NCBI GenBank assembly: GCA_002436065.1
Contig: DIXP01000109.1
Location: 31,045 to 95,044, forward strand
Direction: 5' to 3'
Length of the DNA stretch: 64,000 bases
Source: Chloroflexi bacterium UBA6077
Lineage (GTDB): Bacteria; Chloroflexota; UBA6077
The position numbers and the translations under genes were made by a program. Below are positions 26,054 to 33,809 of the stretch, in pieces. The notes under the pieces were generated by a model. That model saw only the letters and a program-made list of their open reading frames with translations, had not been told where the DNA came from and did not search any database. Within the stretch, counting starts at the first letter, position 1. Every line of letters begins with the position of its first letter.

Positions 26054-27208
26054 CTACTGATAGCGCCCGTACTCTAGAGCAGCGTCGAACATGGCGACGA
26101 CGTTCTCCGGTGGGACCTCCGCCTGTAAGCTCTGCACCGATGCCAGTACGAACCCGCCCCCCGGTGCCAGCTCCCCTATCCGCCTCCGCACCTCGTCTCG
26201 CACATCCGCTGTCGTACCCCTCGGCATCACGTGGTGGGTATCGATGGATCCCCAGAAGCTGAGGCGCGCGCCAAACTGCTCCTTGAGCCGGCGGGTATCA
26301 TCCATACCCTTGCAGGACACCTGGACTGGATTGATGGCATCCACCCCCGCATCTACAAAGTCCGAGATCAGGGGGTAGACGGCACCGTCGCTGTGCAGTA
26401 GGAACTTAGCCTTGGTGTGAGCCTTGACCATCTCCACCATGCGTCGATGGTAATCCTTAACCCGCTTCCGGTACAGGGACGGGCTCACGTAGGGCTGGTC
26501 CTGGAACCCCAGGTCATCCGGAAACTGGACCACATCCACGTAGTCCCCAATCTCCTTGAGGAGGAACTGCGCTAGCCCACCCAGGAAGGCCAGGGAGTGC
26601 TCCATCAACGCCTCGGCAACAGGAGGATTCAGCATGAGGTCTTCCAGGAACTCGGTGAACCCTCGCACCATCTGCGAGTACCTGACGACACCGTAGGGGA
26701 GGTTGAGAACGACGGCGTAGTCGGTCTCCTCGTGCAACCTCCGCGCCTCCTCCTTGAGCCCCTTGAGCCGGCCAGGGTCGCGCGGATCGGGCCATGCATG
26801 GCGATCGATATCCTCAACTGTCGGCTCCTTGCCCTGAAAGGGCGTCGGGGCCAGGAAGAAGTGTCCGCCGTCCTCCGAGCAGCTCCACACCACTCCCCAT
26901 TGGTCTCTCAATGTACACTTGTCCAGGTACAGCTCCGGCGTCTTCTCGGCCATCGCTGGATAGAGCGGCCGCAGATCGACGTCGAATCGCTCCAACAACG
27001 CCTCAGGGTAGGAGGCGAGCTGAAAGCGTGCGCCCGGGGTCTGGGTGAGCCTGCCTCGCTCCTCGATGCCCAGGTAGTCCAGCAGCCTCGCATACGATTT
27101 CACGTTCATCCCCGCCGCCATGGCGCCCCCCAGATCCATGGGCACCCGATCGGGCTCCTCGTGGTTCAACGCCGCCAGCACTCGCTGGCGATGACCCATA
27201 TCTACCAT
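26054..27208 (-). CDS. Uroporphyrinogen decarboxylase-family (MtaA-like) methyltransferase
   Basis: A 384-aa UroD-fold protein. The N-terminus RQRVLAALNHEEPDRVPMDLGG is typical of the group that serves corrinoid methyl transfer rather than haem synthesis. Late motifs include KFLLHSDGAVYPLISDFVDAGVDAINPVQ and LSFWGSIDTHHVMPRGT, with histidines in the metal or substrate site. The ATG at 27208 follows GGAGG by 9 nt. It is followed at 16 bp by the corrinoid protein gene and preceded at 30 bp by BUG copy 2. It may act on a methylated substrate directly or move methyl groups from the corrinoid to an acceptor. Confidence 0.82.
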   Translation of the reverse strand: MVDMGHRQRVLAALNHEEPDRVPMDLGGAMAAGMNVKSYARLLDYLGIEERGRLTQTPGARFQLASYPEALLERFDVDLRPLYPAMAEKTPELYLDKCTLRDQWGVVWSCSEDGGHFFLAPTPFQGKEPTVEDIDRHAWPDPRDPGRLKGLKEEARRLHEETDYAVVLNLPYGVVRYSQMVRGFTEFLEDLMLNPPVAEALMEHSLAFLGGLAQFLLKEIGDYVDVVQFPDDLGFQDQPYVSPSLYRKRVKDYHRRMVEMVKAHTKAKFLLHSDGAVYPLISDFVDAGVDAINPVQVSCKGMDDTRRLKEQFGARLSFWGSIDTHHVMPRGTTADVRDEVRRRIGELAPGGGFVLASVQSLQAEVPPENVVAMFDAALEYGRYQ

Positions 27209-27238
27209 GCCTTCCGGCCTCCATGAACAGATGAGACT

Positions 27239-28363
27239 CTACTTGGTGGGTGCTGGTGCAGGCGTGGGCTGCTTGGACTGCTCGCTCTTGATCGCGGGCA
27301 TAAGCAGCTTGATACTCGCCTCCGAGTCACTCCAGTGCTTCTTGTACTCCGCCATATCCATGTGGCGGACGATCATCCCCGCTTCTGTGGCCTTCTTCAG
27401 GAACTCGGGATCGTTGTCCACCTTCTTCATCGCCGCGGCGATGACCTGCACGATATCGGCAGGCAGGCCGGGAGGGCCGTCCCAACCGAGAGTCCTGGCC
27501 ATGACCACTTCGTAACCCATGGACTGCGCGGTCTTGGTGTTGGGGAACTCCGCAATCTCCTGAGTGTCGAAGACGGCAAGGGGCCGGAGGTCGCCACTCT
27601 TGAACTGGGCCTGCGAGGAGCTGGGCAGGACACTCCCCGCATCGATGTGGCCGCCGAGCATGGCAGTCACCTGCTCTCCGCTGCCGGTGAAGTGGACCTG
27701 AGCGAACTCCACCCCTGCCTTCTGCGCCAGCAGGAGGGGGGCCATGTGGCTGGGCGTGCCGATCCCGTTATCGCCCATCTTGATCTTTCCAGGGCTGGTC
27801 TTGGCAACGTCGATCAGCTCCTTCATCGTCTTGTAGGGGCTGTTGCCGGGCACCACCAACCCAAATGGCTCGTAGAGCCCAACGGCGATGGGCGAGAAGC
27901 CGTTCTGATCGTAGGGGGCGCTGCGGTCCTTGTCCAGGTAGGTGTAGATAGTCTGCTCGAGGGAGTTGGCGCCGAGGGTGTAGCCATCGGGCTTTGCCTT
28001 GGCCAACTCGGTCATGCCTATTTGCCCGGAGGCACCAGCTTTGACAGCAACCTGGATAGGTACCCCCAACTCCTTCTCCATGTAGGCGGCGACGAGACGC
28101 ACCCAGATGTCGTTGGGACTGCCGGCAGCCGACGGCACGATCACCGTGATGGCCTTGCCCTTCTCAGGCCAGGCCGCCTTGGCGGCGGCAGCGGCGGTCG
28201 GAGCTTTGGTTGGCTCGGCGGCCTTGGCGGCGGCCGGGTCCGCGGCCTTGGCGGGAGCCGCGGTGGGTTGTGCGGGTGCAGGTGCGCTGGCAGTGGCACA
28301 TCCAGCTGCCACCAGGTTCAACACTACGAGAACCACCACTAGACAGATGCCGAAACGCTTCAT
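27239..28363 (-). CDS. TctC/BUG binding protein, copy 2
   Basis: A 374-aa lipoprotein, near-identical to the gene at 20269. It has the same start (MKRFGICL), lipobox (LVAAGCA), Ala/Pro-rich linker and binding domain (GASGQIGMTELAKAKPDGYTLGANS). The small differences are spread along the gene, so the copies have begun to diverge. The start at 28363 follows a GAGGAAAG site. It is the first gene of a tight operon with the MtaA-like and corrinoid genes, whereas copy 1 is followed by an amidohydrolase. The same receptor type has therefore been joined to two different catabolic modules. Confidence 0.88.
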   Translation of the reverse strand: MKRFGICLVVVLVVLNLVAAGCATASAPAPAQPTAAPAKAADPAAAKAAEPTKAPTAAAAAKAAWPEKGKAITVIVPSAAGSPNDIWVRLVAAYMEKELGVPIQVAVKAGASGQIGMTELAKAKPDGYTLGANSLEQTIYTYLDKDRSAPYDQNGFSPIAVGLYEPFGLVVPGNSPYKTMKELIDVAKTSPGKIKMGDNGIGTPSHMAPLLLAQKAGVEFAQVHFTGSGEQVTAMLGGHIDAGSVLPSSSQAQFKSGDLRPLAVFDTQEIAEFPNTKTAQSMGYEVVMARTLGWDGPPGLPADIVQVIAAAMKKVDNDPEFLKKATEAGMIVRHMDMAEYKKHWSDSEASIKLLMPAIKSEQSKQPTPAPAPTK

Positions 28364-28535
28364 TCTTTCCTCCTCTGATTGCCTATGCGAGAACCAAGTG
28401 GGAAACACGACAAAGAGCCGCTCAACCATCTGCTGCCAAAGACACGATTAGGAAACACATCCCAAGGGGGACGGGCGAGAGACCGTGTAGGTACCATCTT
28501 TCACACCTCCTTTTCCAGGCTTCCTGCCCCCCTCA

Positions 28536-28635
28536 TCTCAGCTTCGTAGGGCCGGGCTCCATCGACTTGGTTAGCACCTCCAGGATTGCCGGGCTGGCCG
28601 TCCCAAGCTGGCTCTGCTTCGAAAGATCCAGCCGG
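28536..28635 (-). pseudogene. 3' fragment of the ThDP enzyme gene
   Basis: CGTAGGGCCGGGCTCCATCG and the next 45 bp match the 3' end of the ThDP gene at about 21570-21635. It then jumps to GCTGGCTCTGCTTCGAAAGATCCAG, which matches 21772-21797, so about 140 bp have been deleted internally. The spacer between this fragment and BUG copy 2 also matches the one between the intact ThDP gene and BUG copy 1. This shows that the ThDP-BUG block was duplicated and the ThDP gene then lost. Confidence 0.8.
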
Positions 28636-28791
28636 CACGATGACTGTAGTCGGCCATATGGGCGAAATCTGTTGCCTATACAACCGAATCACGGACGAGA
28701 ATCCGCCAACATCGCCGCACGGCGATGATTCGCCATGCGGACAATAGTGTAGTCGGGAGCGGTACAACCTATTATTGATGGAGGATTGGGG

Positions 28792-29538
28792 ATGAGTCTA
28801 CAGGACCAGGTTGCCCTTGTCACAGGATCGGCCACAGGGGTTGGTCGCGCCACTGCTCTCCTTCTAGCAAGGGAGGGTGCCCATGTGGTGGTGAACTACA
28901 CCAAATCGGAGTCCGAAGCAAGGGAGACGGCTTCGGCCGTTGAGGCCCTCGGGCGCAAGGCGTTGTTGGTGCGAGCCGATGTGGCCGATGATCGGCAGGT
29001 CTCGGCCATGGTGGAACAGACGGCAACAGCCTTCGGTCGGCTGGACATCCTGGTGAACAACGCCGGTGCCACCGCCATGGTACCCTTCAAAGACCTGGAA
29101 GGGCTCACCGAAGAGATGTGGGATCGAGTGCTGGCCGTCAATGTAAAGGGGGTTTTCTTCTGCTCGCGGGCAGCAGTCCGGCTGATGCTGCCCCAGGGTA
29201 GCGGCTGCATAGTCAACGTCGCCTCCATGGGAGGGCTTGTAGCGACCGGCTCGTCCATCGCATACTCGGCATCGAAGGCAGCCGTCATCAACATGACCAA
29301 GACGATGGCGGTGGGTCTGGGGCCGAAGATCCGTGTAAACGCCGTGGCGCCGGGCTTCGTCAACACCCGATGGAACGAGTCTCGCCCCGAATTGATCCCA
29401 CGGATCTCCGAGCGCGCACCCCTGAAGCGGGTAGCCGAGGTCCAGGATGTGGCCGAAGTGATACTGTCGCTGGTGGCCAGCTCCAGCTTCGTCACAGGCC
29501 AGGTCTTGCCGGTAGACGGTGGCCAGTTCCTGGTGTGA
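28792..29538 (+). CDS. Short-chain dehydrogenase/reductase (FabG-like)
   Basis: A 248-aa SDR. The NAD(P) loop is TGSATGVGRATALLLAREG, NNAG is present, and the catalytic Ser-Tyr-Lys set is visible as S in NVASMGGLVATGSS and Y-x-x-x-K in YSASKAAVINMTK. The end FVTGQVLPVDGGQFLV is typical. The ATG at 28792 follows GGAGGA at 28780-28785. It is the only + strand gene in this part of the metabolic region. It may oxidise or reduce an intermediate of the neighbouring pathways, but the substrate cannot be told. Confidence 0.88.
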   Translation: MSLQDQVALVTGSATGVGRATALLLAREGAHVVVNYTKSESEARETASAVEALGRKALLVRADVADDRQVSAMVEQTATAFGRLDILVNNAGATAMVPFKDLEGLTEEMWDRVLAVNVKGVFFCSRAAVRLMLPQGSGCIVNVASMGGLVATGSSIAYSASKAAVINMTKTMAVGLGPKIRVNAVAPGFVNTRWNESRPELIPRISERAPLKRVAEVQDVAEVILSLVASSSFVTGQVLPVDGGQFLV

Positions 29539-29656
29539 TCCATTTTGCGGCCGTCCAATCGCGACGGCCGCCGGCTGCTGAAGTGATTGACGCCGTTGTG
29601 CGCAGCAGTGCCTCTGCACCGCAACCCGGTGCAGAGGCACTGCCCCTACCAGACTC

Positions 29657-30790
29657 CTACTTGGTCCCGGCCGCCTTGGCATCCGCTATCATCGGCTTAC
29701 AGATCGCATCGTCCTCGTCCCACAGGGCGGCGTACTGCTGGGCATCGGCGTAGCGGACCCGCATCCCCATCTCGTCCATCTTCTTGAGGAACTCGGCGTC
29801 CTTGGTCGCCCTGCCGATGGAGGCGCTCAGGACGTCGATGATCGCCTTCGGGGTGCCTCCGGGCGCCACGAAGCCTCGTGTGGCGACCATAATCACATTG
29901 TAGCCCTGGGAGGTCATCGTCTTGGCACCGGGGAACAGGCTGATCTCCTCCTTGTCGAAGACCCCCAGTATCCTGAGCTGGCCGCTCTGGAAATGGCCCA
30001 TCAACCCACCCGCGCTGACCACGCCGGCGTCGATATGCCCTCCCAGTATCGCGGTCACCTGCTCGGAGCTGCCGTTGAAGTGCACCGATGCCAGCTTCAC
30101 GCCGGCCGCCTTGCCGAGGGCGATAGCGGGCATGTGGGTAGGGGTCATGACCCCGCTGTCGCCCACCTTGATCGTGTCGGGCGCGGCCTTGGCAGCATCG
30201 AGCAGATCCTTGGTGGTCTTGTAAGGACCATCCCCCTTCACGACCAGCCCGACCGGCTCCATCACTCCGATGGCCACCGGCGCCAGGTCCTTCCGGGAGA
30301 AGGCAGCCTGCCGATCGGGATCGAGGTATATGATGGCGGTCGTAGGCATGGAGTTCATACCCAGGGTGTAGCCGTCGGGCTTGGCCTTCGCCACCTCGGT
30401 GATACCCAGCTGGCCGCCGGCACCGGCCTTGGCCACGACTTGGATCTGAGTCCCCAGATCCTTCTCCATCCAGGTGGCGAACTGCCGCGAGAAGAGGTCG
30501 TTGACACTGCCGGCCGCCCACGGGGCGACAATAGTGATCGCCTTGCCCTTCTCTGGATAGTCGATCTTGGCCGCCGTAGGAGCAGCCGCCGGGGTTGGGG
30601 CAGCCTGAGTGGACTGTGCGGTAGCCGCTGCGGCAGGTTTGGCGGGCGCAGCCGTGGGCTGCGCCGGTGCTGCGGTGGGCGCCGCGGCAGCCTTGGTAGG
30701 GGTGGGAGAGGGCGCGGCATCCGCGCACCCAACCACTAGAAGACTCGCTGTAGCTAGCAGGGCAGCCAAACGGACGAACACGGTCTTCAA
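29657..30790 (-). CDS. TctC/BUG binding protein, copy 3
   Basis: A 377-aa lipoprotein with lipobox LLVVGCA, a long Ala/Pro/Thr linker and a BUG domain (KAITIVAPWAAGSVNDLFSR, GAGGQLGITEVAKAKPDG, GHIDAGVVSAGG). It is more distant from copies 1 and 2. Two ATG codons at 30796 and 30793 sit directly against AAGGAGG. The TTG at 30790 has a 6-nt gap and is conserved at the same place in the broken copy at 23541, so I prefer it. No TctA or TctB gene is adjacent. The Crp-B12 regulator gene lies upstream on the same strand. Confidence 0.85.
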   Translation of the reverse strand: MKTVFVRLAALLATASLLVVGCADAAPSPTPTKAAAAPTAAPAQPTAAPAKPAAAATAQSTQAAPTPAAAPTAAKIDYPEKGKAITIVAPWAAGSVNDLFSRQFATWMEKDLGTQIQVVAKAGAGGQLGITEVAKAKPDGYTLGMNSMPTTAIIYLDPDRQAAFSRKDLAPVAIGVMEPVGLVVKGDGPYKTTKDLLDAAKAAPDTIKVGDSGVMTPTHMPAIALGKAAGVKLASVHFNGSSEQVTAILGGHIDAGVVSAGGLMGHFQSGQLRILGVFDKEEISLFPGAKTMTSQGYNVIMVATRGFVAPGGTPKAIIDVLSASIGRATKDAEFLKKMDEMGMRVRYADAQQYAALWDEDDAICKPMIADAKAAGTK

Positions 30791-30924
30791 CATCATCCTC
30801 CTTGAACTGTGCTGATCAGGGCAACAACAACTGCTGGTCTCCATGGTGACTTCTGGACATCCCATAGGCATCGCCCCCATTACCCGGCCTCTCCGCATGC
30901 ATCCACGGTAGGGGCGACAGGCTA

Positions 30925-31080
30925 CCAGTGCTCCGCCAAACTGGATTTGGTAGGCGGCGAAGCCGCCTGCCGGGAGCGCGGGCGGCTCGCCCGCACGAGG
31001 GACTGGCGGGCGAGCCGCCCGCGCTCCCGGCATAGGCCGCCAGATGGCGGCCTATCGAAACCAGTTTGGTCGTGTACTAG
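30925..31080. mobile_element. Small inverted-repeat element, copy B
   Basis: About 156 bp. The outer ends CCAGTGCTCCGCCAAACTGG and CCAGTTTGGTCGTGTACTAG pair imperfectly. The core is a hairpin with perfect 24-bp arms (30970-30993 and 31007-31030) and a 13-nt loop, CACGAGGGACTGG. Copy C has the same arms, but its loop is the reverse complement. Confidence 0.75.
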
Positions 31081-31133
31081 CCGGTGCGCCGCAGTCTGGG
31101 ATGAAGTCTAGTAAGCTGCCTGCCTTCTATTCT

Positions 31134-31147
31134 GTTGCCTAGGCAAC
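31134..31147. promoter_or_regulatory. 14-bp perfect palindrome (operator candidate)
   Basis: GTTGCCTAGGCAAC is an exact palindrome in the leader between the Crp-B12 gene and BUG copy 3. It could be a regulator binding site for the BUG gene. No factor can be named from sequence. Confidence 0.35.
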
Positions 31148-31148
31148 A

Positions 31149-31202
31149 CAATACTGCCACGGGCCATTCTTGACAAGTTACGAGAGGCCCGTGGCAGTAT
31201 TG
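31149..31202 (-). terminator. Long hairpin after the Crp-B12 gene
   Basis: Perfect 17-bp arms, CAATACTGCCACGGGCC at 31149-31165 and its complement at 31186-31202, with a 20-nt loop. It starts 24 bp past the stop of the Crp-B12 gene. No U-run follows, so it may stop transcription weakly or protect the 3' end. Confidence 0.45.
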
Positions 31203-31225
31203 CCGCCCGATGGGAGCCATGGAGG

Positions 31226-32524
31226 CTATGGCAAGGTGAGTTTTCGAGCCAGATCGACCGCTTCTCTAGCACTGCGTCCGTATCCGTCAGCCTGAACGGA
31301 GTCCGCCAACCGTTGAGTCACACCGCCTCCGCCCACAACCACCCTTACCCCATCTCTGAGCCCCTCCCCTTTCAGCGCATCGATGACCGCCGCTGGAGCC
31401 GGCGGTGCCGCCGTAACGAGCGCGGACATCGCGATGATATCCGGTTTGTACTGATCCACTGCCTCCACGAACTGTTGAGCCGACACGTCCACGCCAAGAT
31501 CGATGACCATGAAGCCTTCGGAGGCAAGCAGCGTCGAGACTATGGTCTTCCCAATGTCGTGGGCATCTCCACGCACGGTGCCTATCACAACCCTGGACAC
31601 TGCCGGCGACTCGCCGCCGATCTTCTCCATCTGCTCCCTTATCAATGACATGGAGCACCTCATGGCCAGGGTGGACGCTATCGTGTCCGACAGATCGAGC
31701 CTTCCCGTGGTGAACTCCCTATCCACCTGCCACATCGCCGTGGTTAACGCACTCTGGCCCTTTGCCAGGTCGATACCTTCGGCGACCACCCGTTTCGCCC
31801 AGTAGATGGCGGCGCGATCATCGCCCGTCAGCACCGCCTGGCTGAGGCCATCAAGGATCATGAAGTGCTCGAATGGGATTATTACCAGGTGGCGACCTTC
31901 CTGCCAGATGTACCCTTGTCGCTTCAGCTCGTTGAGACAACAGGTGGTGGTGCAACGGTTCGCGACGACCAACTCGGCAAGGTCTTCATGTGTGATGCGC
32001 AGATCGATCCTGATCCCGCGCTCGGTCTCATGCCCATGCTCGTCGGCCAACCTCATCAGGCTGCTCATCAGCCGTTGCTGGACGCTCAGCGTACTGAGGT
32101 CATGCACCTTGGTCGCAAGCGTGCGCGCCGCTCGAGCCAGTTCCGTCATCACCATCATGGAAAAGAATCCATCGCTGGCGACCAAGTCGGCGAACTCCTC
32201 GGAAGAGATGACGTAGATCTGGGCAGTCTCCAACGCCTCGGCCCTGGAGTCGTGCCTGCCGTTCAGGAGGTTGCCGGTGAGACCGGTTATGCTTCCCGAT
32301 CCGAGGATGCGATAGGTGTGAAGCTTCCCATCGGAGGAGTTGCCGCAGATCTTGACGCGCCCGCTCTGTATCGCGAAGATCTCGCGCGAGGCTTCCCCTT
32401 CGCGGTACAGGACGTCCCCTTTTCCGTACCGCTTCAATCTGCCGATGCGACGCCCTTCCAGCAACTCCAGGAGGCGCACCCCATTCGGCGTTGCCCTCTT
32501 CCCGGCCCCTAAATCTTCCATCAT
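31226..32524 (-). CDS. Crp/Fnr-type regulator fused to a corrinoid (B12) binding module
   Basis: A 432-aa protein with four parts in one chain. Residues about 25-125 form a cNMP-binding-type beta barrel (KRYGKGDVLYREGEASREIF). Residues about 145-215 form a Crp winged HTH (ITHEDLAELVVANRCTTTCCLNELKRQG). Residues about 225-305 form the helical B12-binding cap. Residues 310-432 form a B12-binding Rossmann domain with D320-x-H322-x-x-G325 in RGDAHDIGKT and VVVGGGGVT. All residues for base-off/His-on cobalamin binding are present. The last 200 residues resemble methyltransferase corrinoid proteins such as the one at 25393. I infer a transcription factor controlled by corrinoid state, perhaps acting on the nearby BUG, MtaA-like and corrinoid genes. 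Two adjacent ATGs (32524, 32521) could start it. Confidence 0.85.
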   Translation of the reverse strand: MMEDLGAGKRATPNGVRLLELLEGRRIGRLKRYGKGDVLYREGEASREIFAIQSGRVKICGNSSDGKLHTYRILGSGSITGLTGNLLNGRHDSRAEALETAQIYVISSEEFADLVASDGFFSMMVMTELARAARTLATKVHDLSTLSVQQRLMSSLMRLADEHGHETERGIRIDLRITHEDLAELVVANRCTTTCCLNELKRQGYIWQEGRHLVIIPFEHFMILDGLSQAVLTGDDRAAIYWAKRVVAEGIDLAKGQSALTTAMWQVDREFTTGRLDLSDTIASTLAMRCSMSLIREQMEKIGGESPAVSRVVIGTVRGDAHDIGKTIVSTLLASEGFMVIDLGVDVSAQQFVEAVDQYKPDIIAMSALVTAAPPAPAAVIDALKGEGLRDGVRVVVGGGGVTQRLADSVQADGYGRSAREAVDLARKLTLP

Positions 32525-32540
32525 TTAGTCAATACCGTAG

Positions 32541-32555
32541 CCGCGATCATCGCGG
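32541..32555. promoter_or_regulatory. Palindrome upstream of the Crp-B12 gene (possible autoregulatory site)
   Basis: CCGCGATCATCGCGG has two 7-bp arms around one central base, 17 bp ahead of the start codon. Its position suits an operator bound by the dimeric regulator itself. It does not match the classic Crp (TGTGA-N6-TCACA) or Fnr sites. Confidence 0.35.
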
Positions 32556-32639
32556 TTCCATGCCCACTCTTCAGGCATCAATGAGGGCCAACCTATTTAC
32601 ATACACAGATAGAACGTCGCCGCACCACATGCCGCGAGC

Positions 32640-32905
32640 CTGTCATTCCGAATAGCCCGCCCCGTACCTGTTATTCTGAGCGGCTCGCAGCCTAGTGCTC
32701 GACCAAACTGGATTTGGTAGGCGGCGAAGCCGCCTGCTGGGAGCGCGGGCGGCTCGCCCGCCAGTCCCTCGTGCGGGCGAGCCGCCCGCGCTCCCAGCAT
32801 AGGCCACCAGATGGCGACCTATCGAAACCAGTTTGGTTGACTGCAACCCGGAGCTTCTCCGGCGCTGCGGCACCTCAGAATGACAGGCATGGGCGAGCCT
32901 TGGAA
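32640..32905. repeat. CATTCTGAG inverted repeat interrupted by a small element
   Basis: TTATTCTGAGCGGCTCGCAGCC on the left (about 32670-32692) and GCGCTGCGGCACCTCAGAATGACA on the right (about 32860-32884) are the two arms of the dispersed CATTCTGAG repeat. Element copy C sits between them, so the repeat was there first. The remaining 33000-side gap before the GDPD gene shows nothing recognisable. Confidence 0.55.
32692..32845. mobile_element. Small inverted-repeat element, copy C
   Basis: About 154 bp with outer ends CTAGTGCTCGACCAAACTGG and CCAGTTTGGTTGACTG. Perfect 24-bp inner arms lie at 32737-32760 and 32774-32797. The 13-nt loop CCAGTCCCTCGTG is the exact reverse complement of the copy B loop, while the flanks keep the same orientation. 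It is inserted in a CATTCTGAG repeat. It has no coding capacity. Confidence 0.78.
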
Positions 32906-33041
32906 CGGCAGGCATGGATGCGGCGCCTCAGAATTGCTGGTCGGGCGGAAGTCACGTCAGAGTGTCTAGTATAGCAGCTAGCGTACTCGCGGTCTGGAGA
33001 GACAATCTAGGCATGCAGAAGGTCGATTCAATGCTCAGCTT

Positions 33042-33791
33042 CTACCCCCGCTTCAGCACCCCCGCCAGCCTCCCCGGGTAGTTCGTGGCGATGCCATCCA
33101 CCCCTATGGAGGCCAGCCAACGCATCTCCCGCTCCCTGTCCGCCGTCCAGCTGCTCACCGCAAGCCCCCGACTATGCACCTCCTCCACCGTATCACCATC
33201 CAGGTAGCCCCAATGAGGCAGCAGCACCTCCGCCCTGGCGGCGACTGCCAGGGCGGTCGGTTCCACCGGCCGGCAGGCGTACAGCACGCCGCAGATGCAC
33301 TCCGGACACAGCCCCTTGACCCGGAGAACGGCATGGTGGTCGAAGGAGATGACTACAGCTCGTTCGGCCATCGAATGCCGCCGCAGCGCCTCGACCACCT
33401 TCTCCTCGATACCAGGGTAGTAGACCGGCCCATTCTTGATCTCGAGGCACACGGGCGTCTCCCTCGCCGCCCACTCCAGCAACTCCTCCAGGGTCGGGAC
33501 GGTCTCCCCCGCGTATCTCGGGTCGAACCAGGAGCCAGCATCCAACGCCCTTATCTCGGCAAGCGAGTGCTCCCTCACGAGCCCCTGACCGCTGGTGGTG
33601 CGCTCCACGGTCGCGTCGTGTAGCAGCACCGGGATCCCGTCGGCGGTCAGCTGTACGTCGGTCTCCACCATGTCCGCCCCCTGCTCCAAGGCGAGTCGAA
33701 AGGCCGCCATCGTGTTCTCCGGTGCCTCCCCGGATGCGCCCCTGTGTCCGATGATCCAGGGGCGACCAAGACTCTCGCGCAATGGCATCAT
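33042..33791 (-). CDS. ugpQ: Glycerophosphodiester phosphodiesterase
   Basis: A 249-aa GDPD-family enzyme with no signal peptide. The active-site motifs are HRGASGEAPENT (catalytic His, metal Glu), ETDVQLTADGIPVLLHD and CLEIKNG. The end VDGIATNYPGRL is typical. It splits glycerophosphodiesters from phospholipid turnover into glycerol-3-phosphate and an alcohol in the cytoplasm. The start at 33791 follows GGAGG at a distance of about 11 nt. It lies 18 bp after the DUF2851 gene and is probably cotranscribed with it. Confidence 0.92.
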   Translation of the reverse strand: MMPLRESLGRPWIIGHRGASGEAPENTMAAFRLALEQGADMVETDVQLTADGIPVLLHDATVERTTSGQGLVREHSLAEIRALDAGSWFDPRYAGETVPTLEELLEWAARETPVCLEIKNGPVYYPGIEEKVVEALRRHSMAERAVVISFDHHAVLRVKGLCPECICGVLYACRPVEPTALAVAARAEVLLPHWGYLDGDTVEEVHSRGLAVSSWTADREREMRWLASIGVDGIATNYPGRLAGVLKRG

Positions 33792-33809
33792 GGACCCGAA
33801 CCTCCTCCT

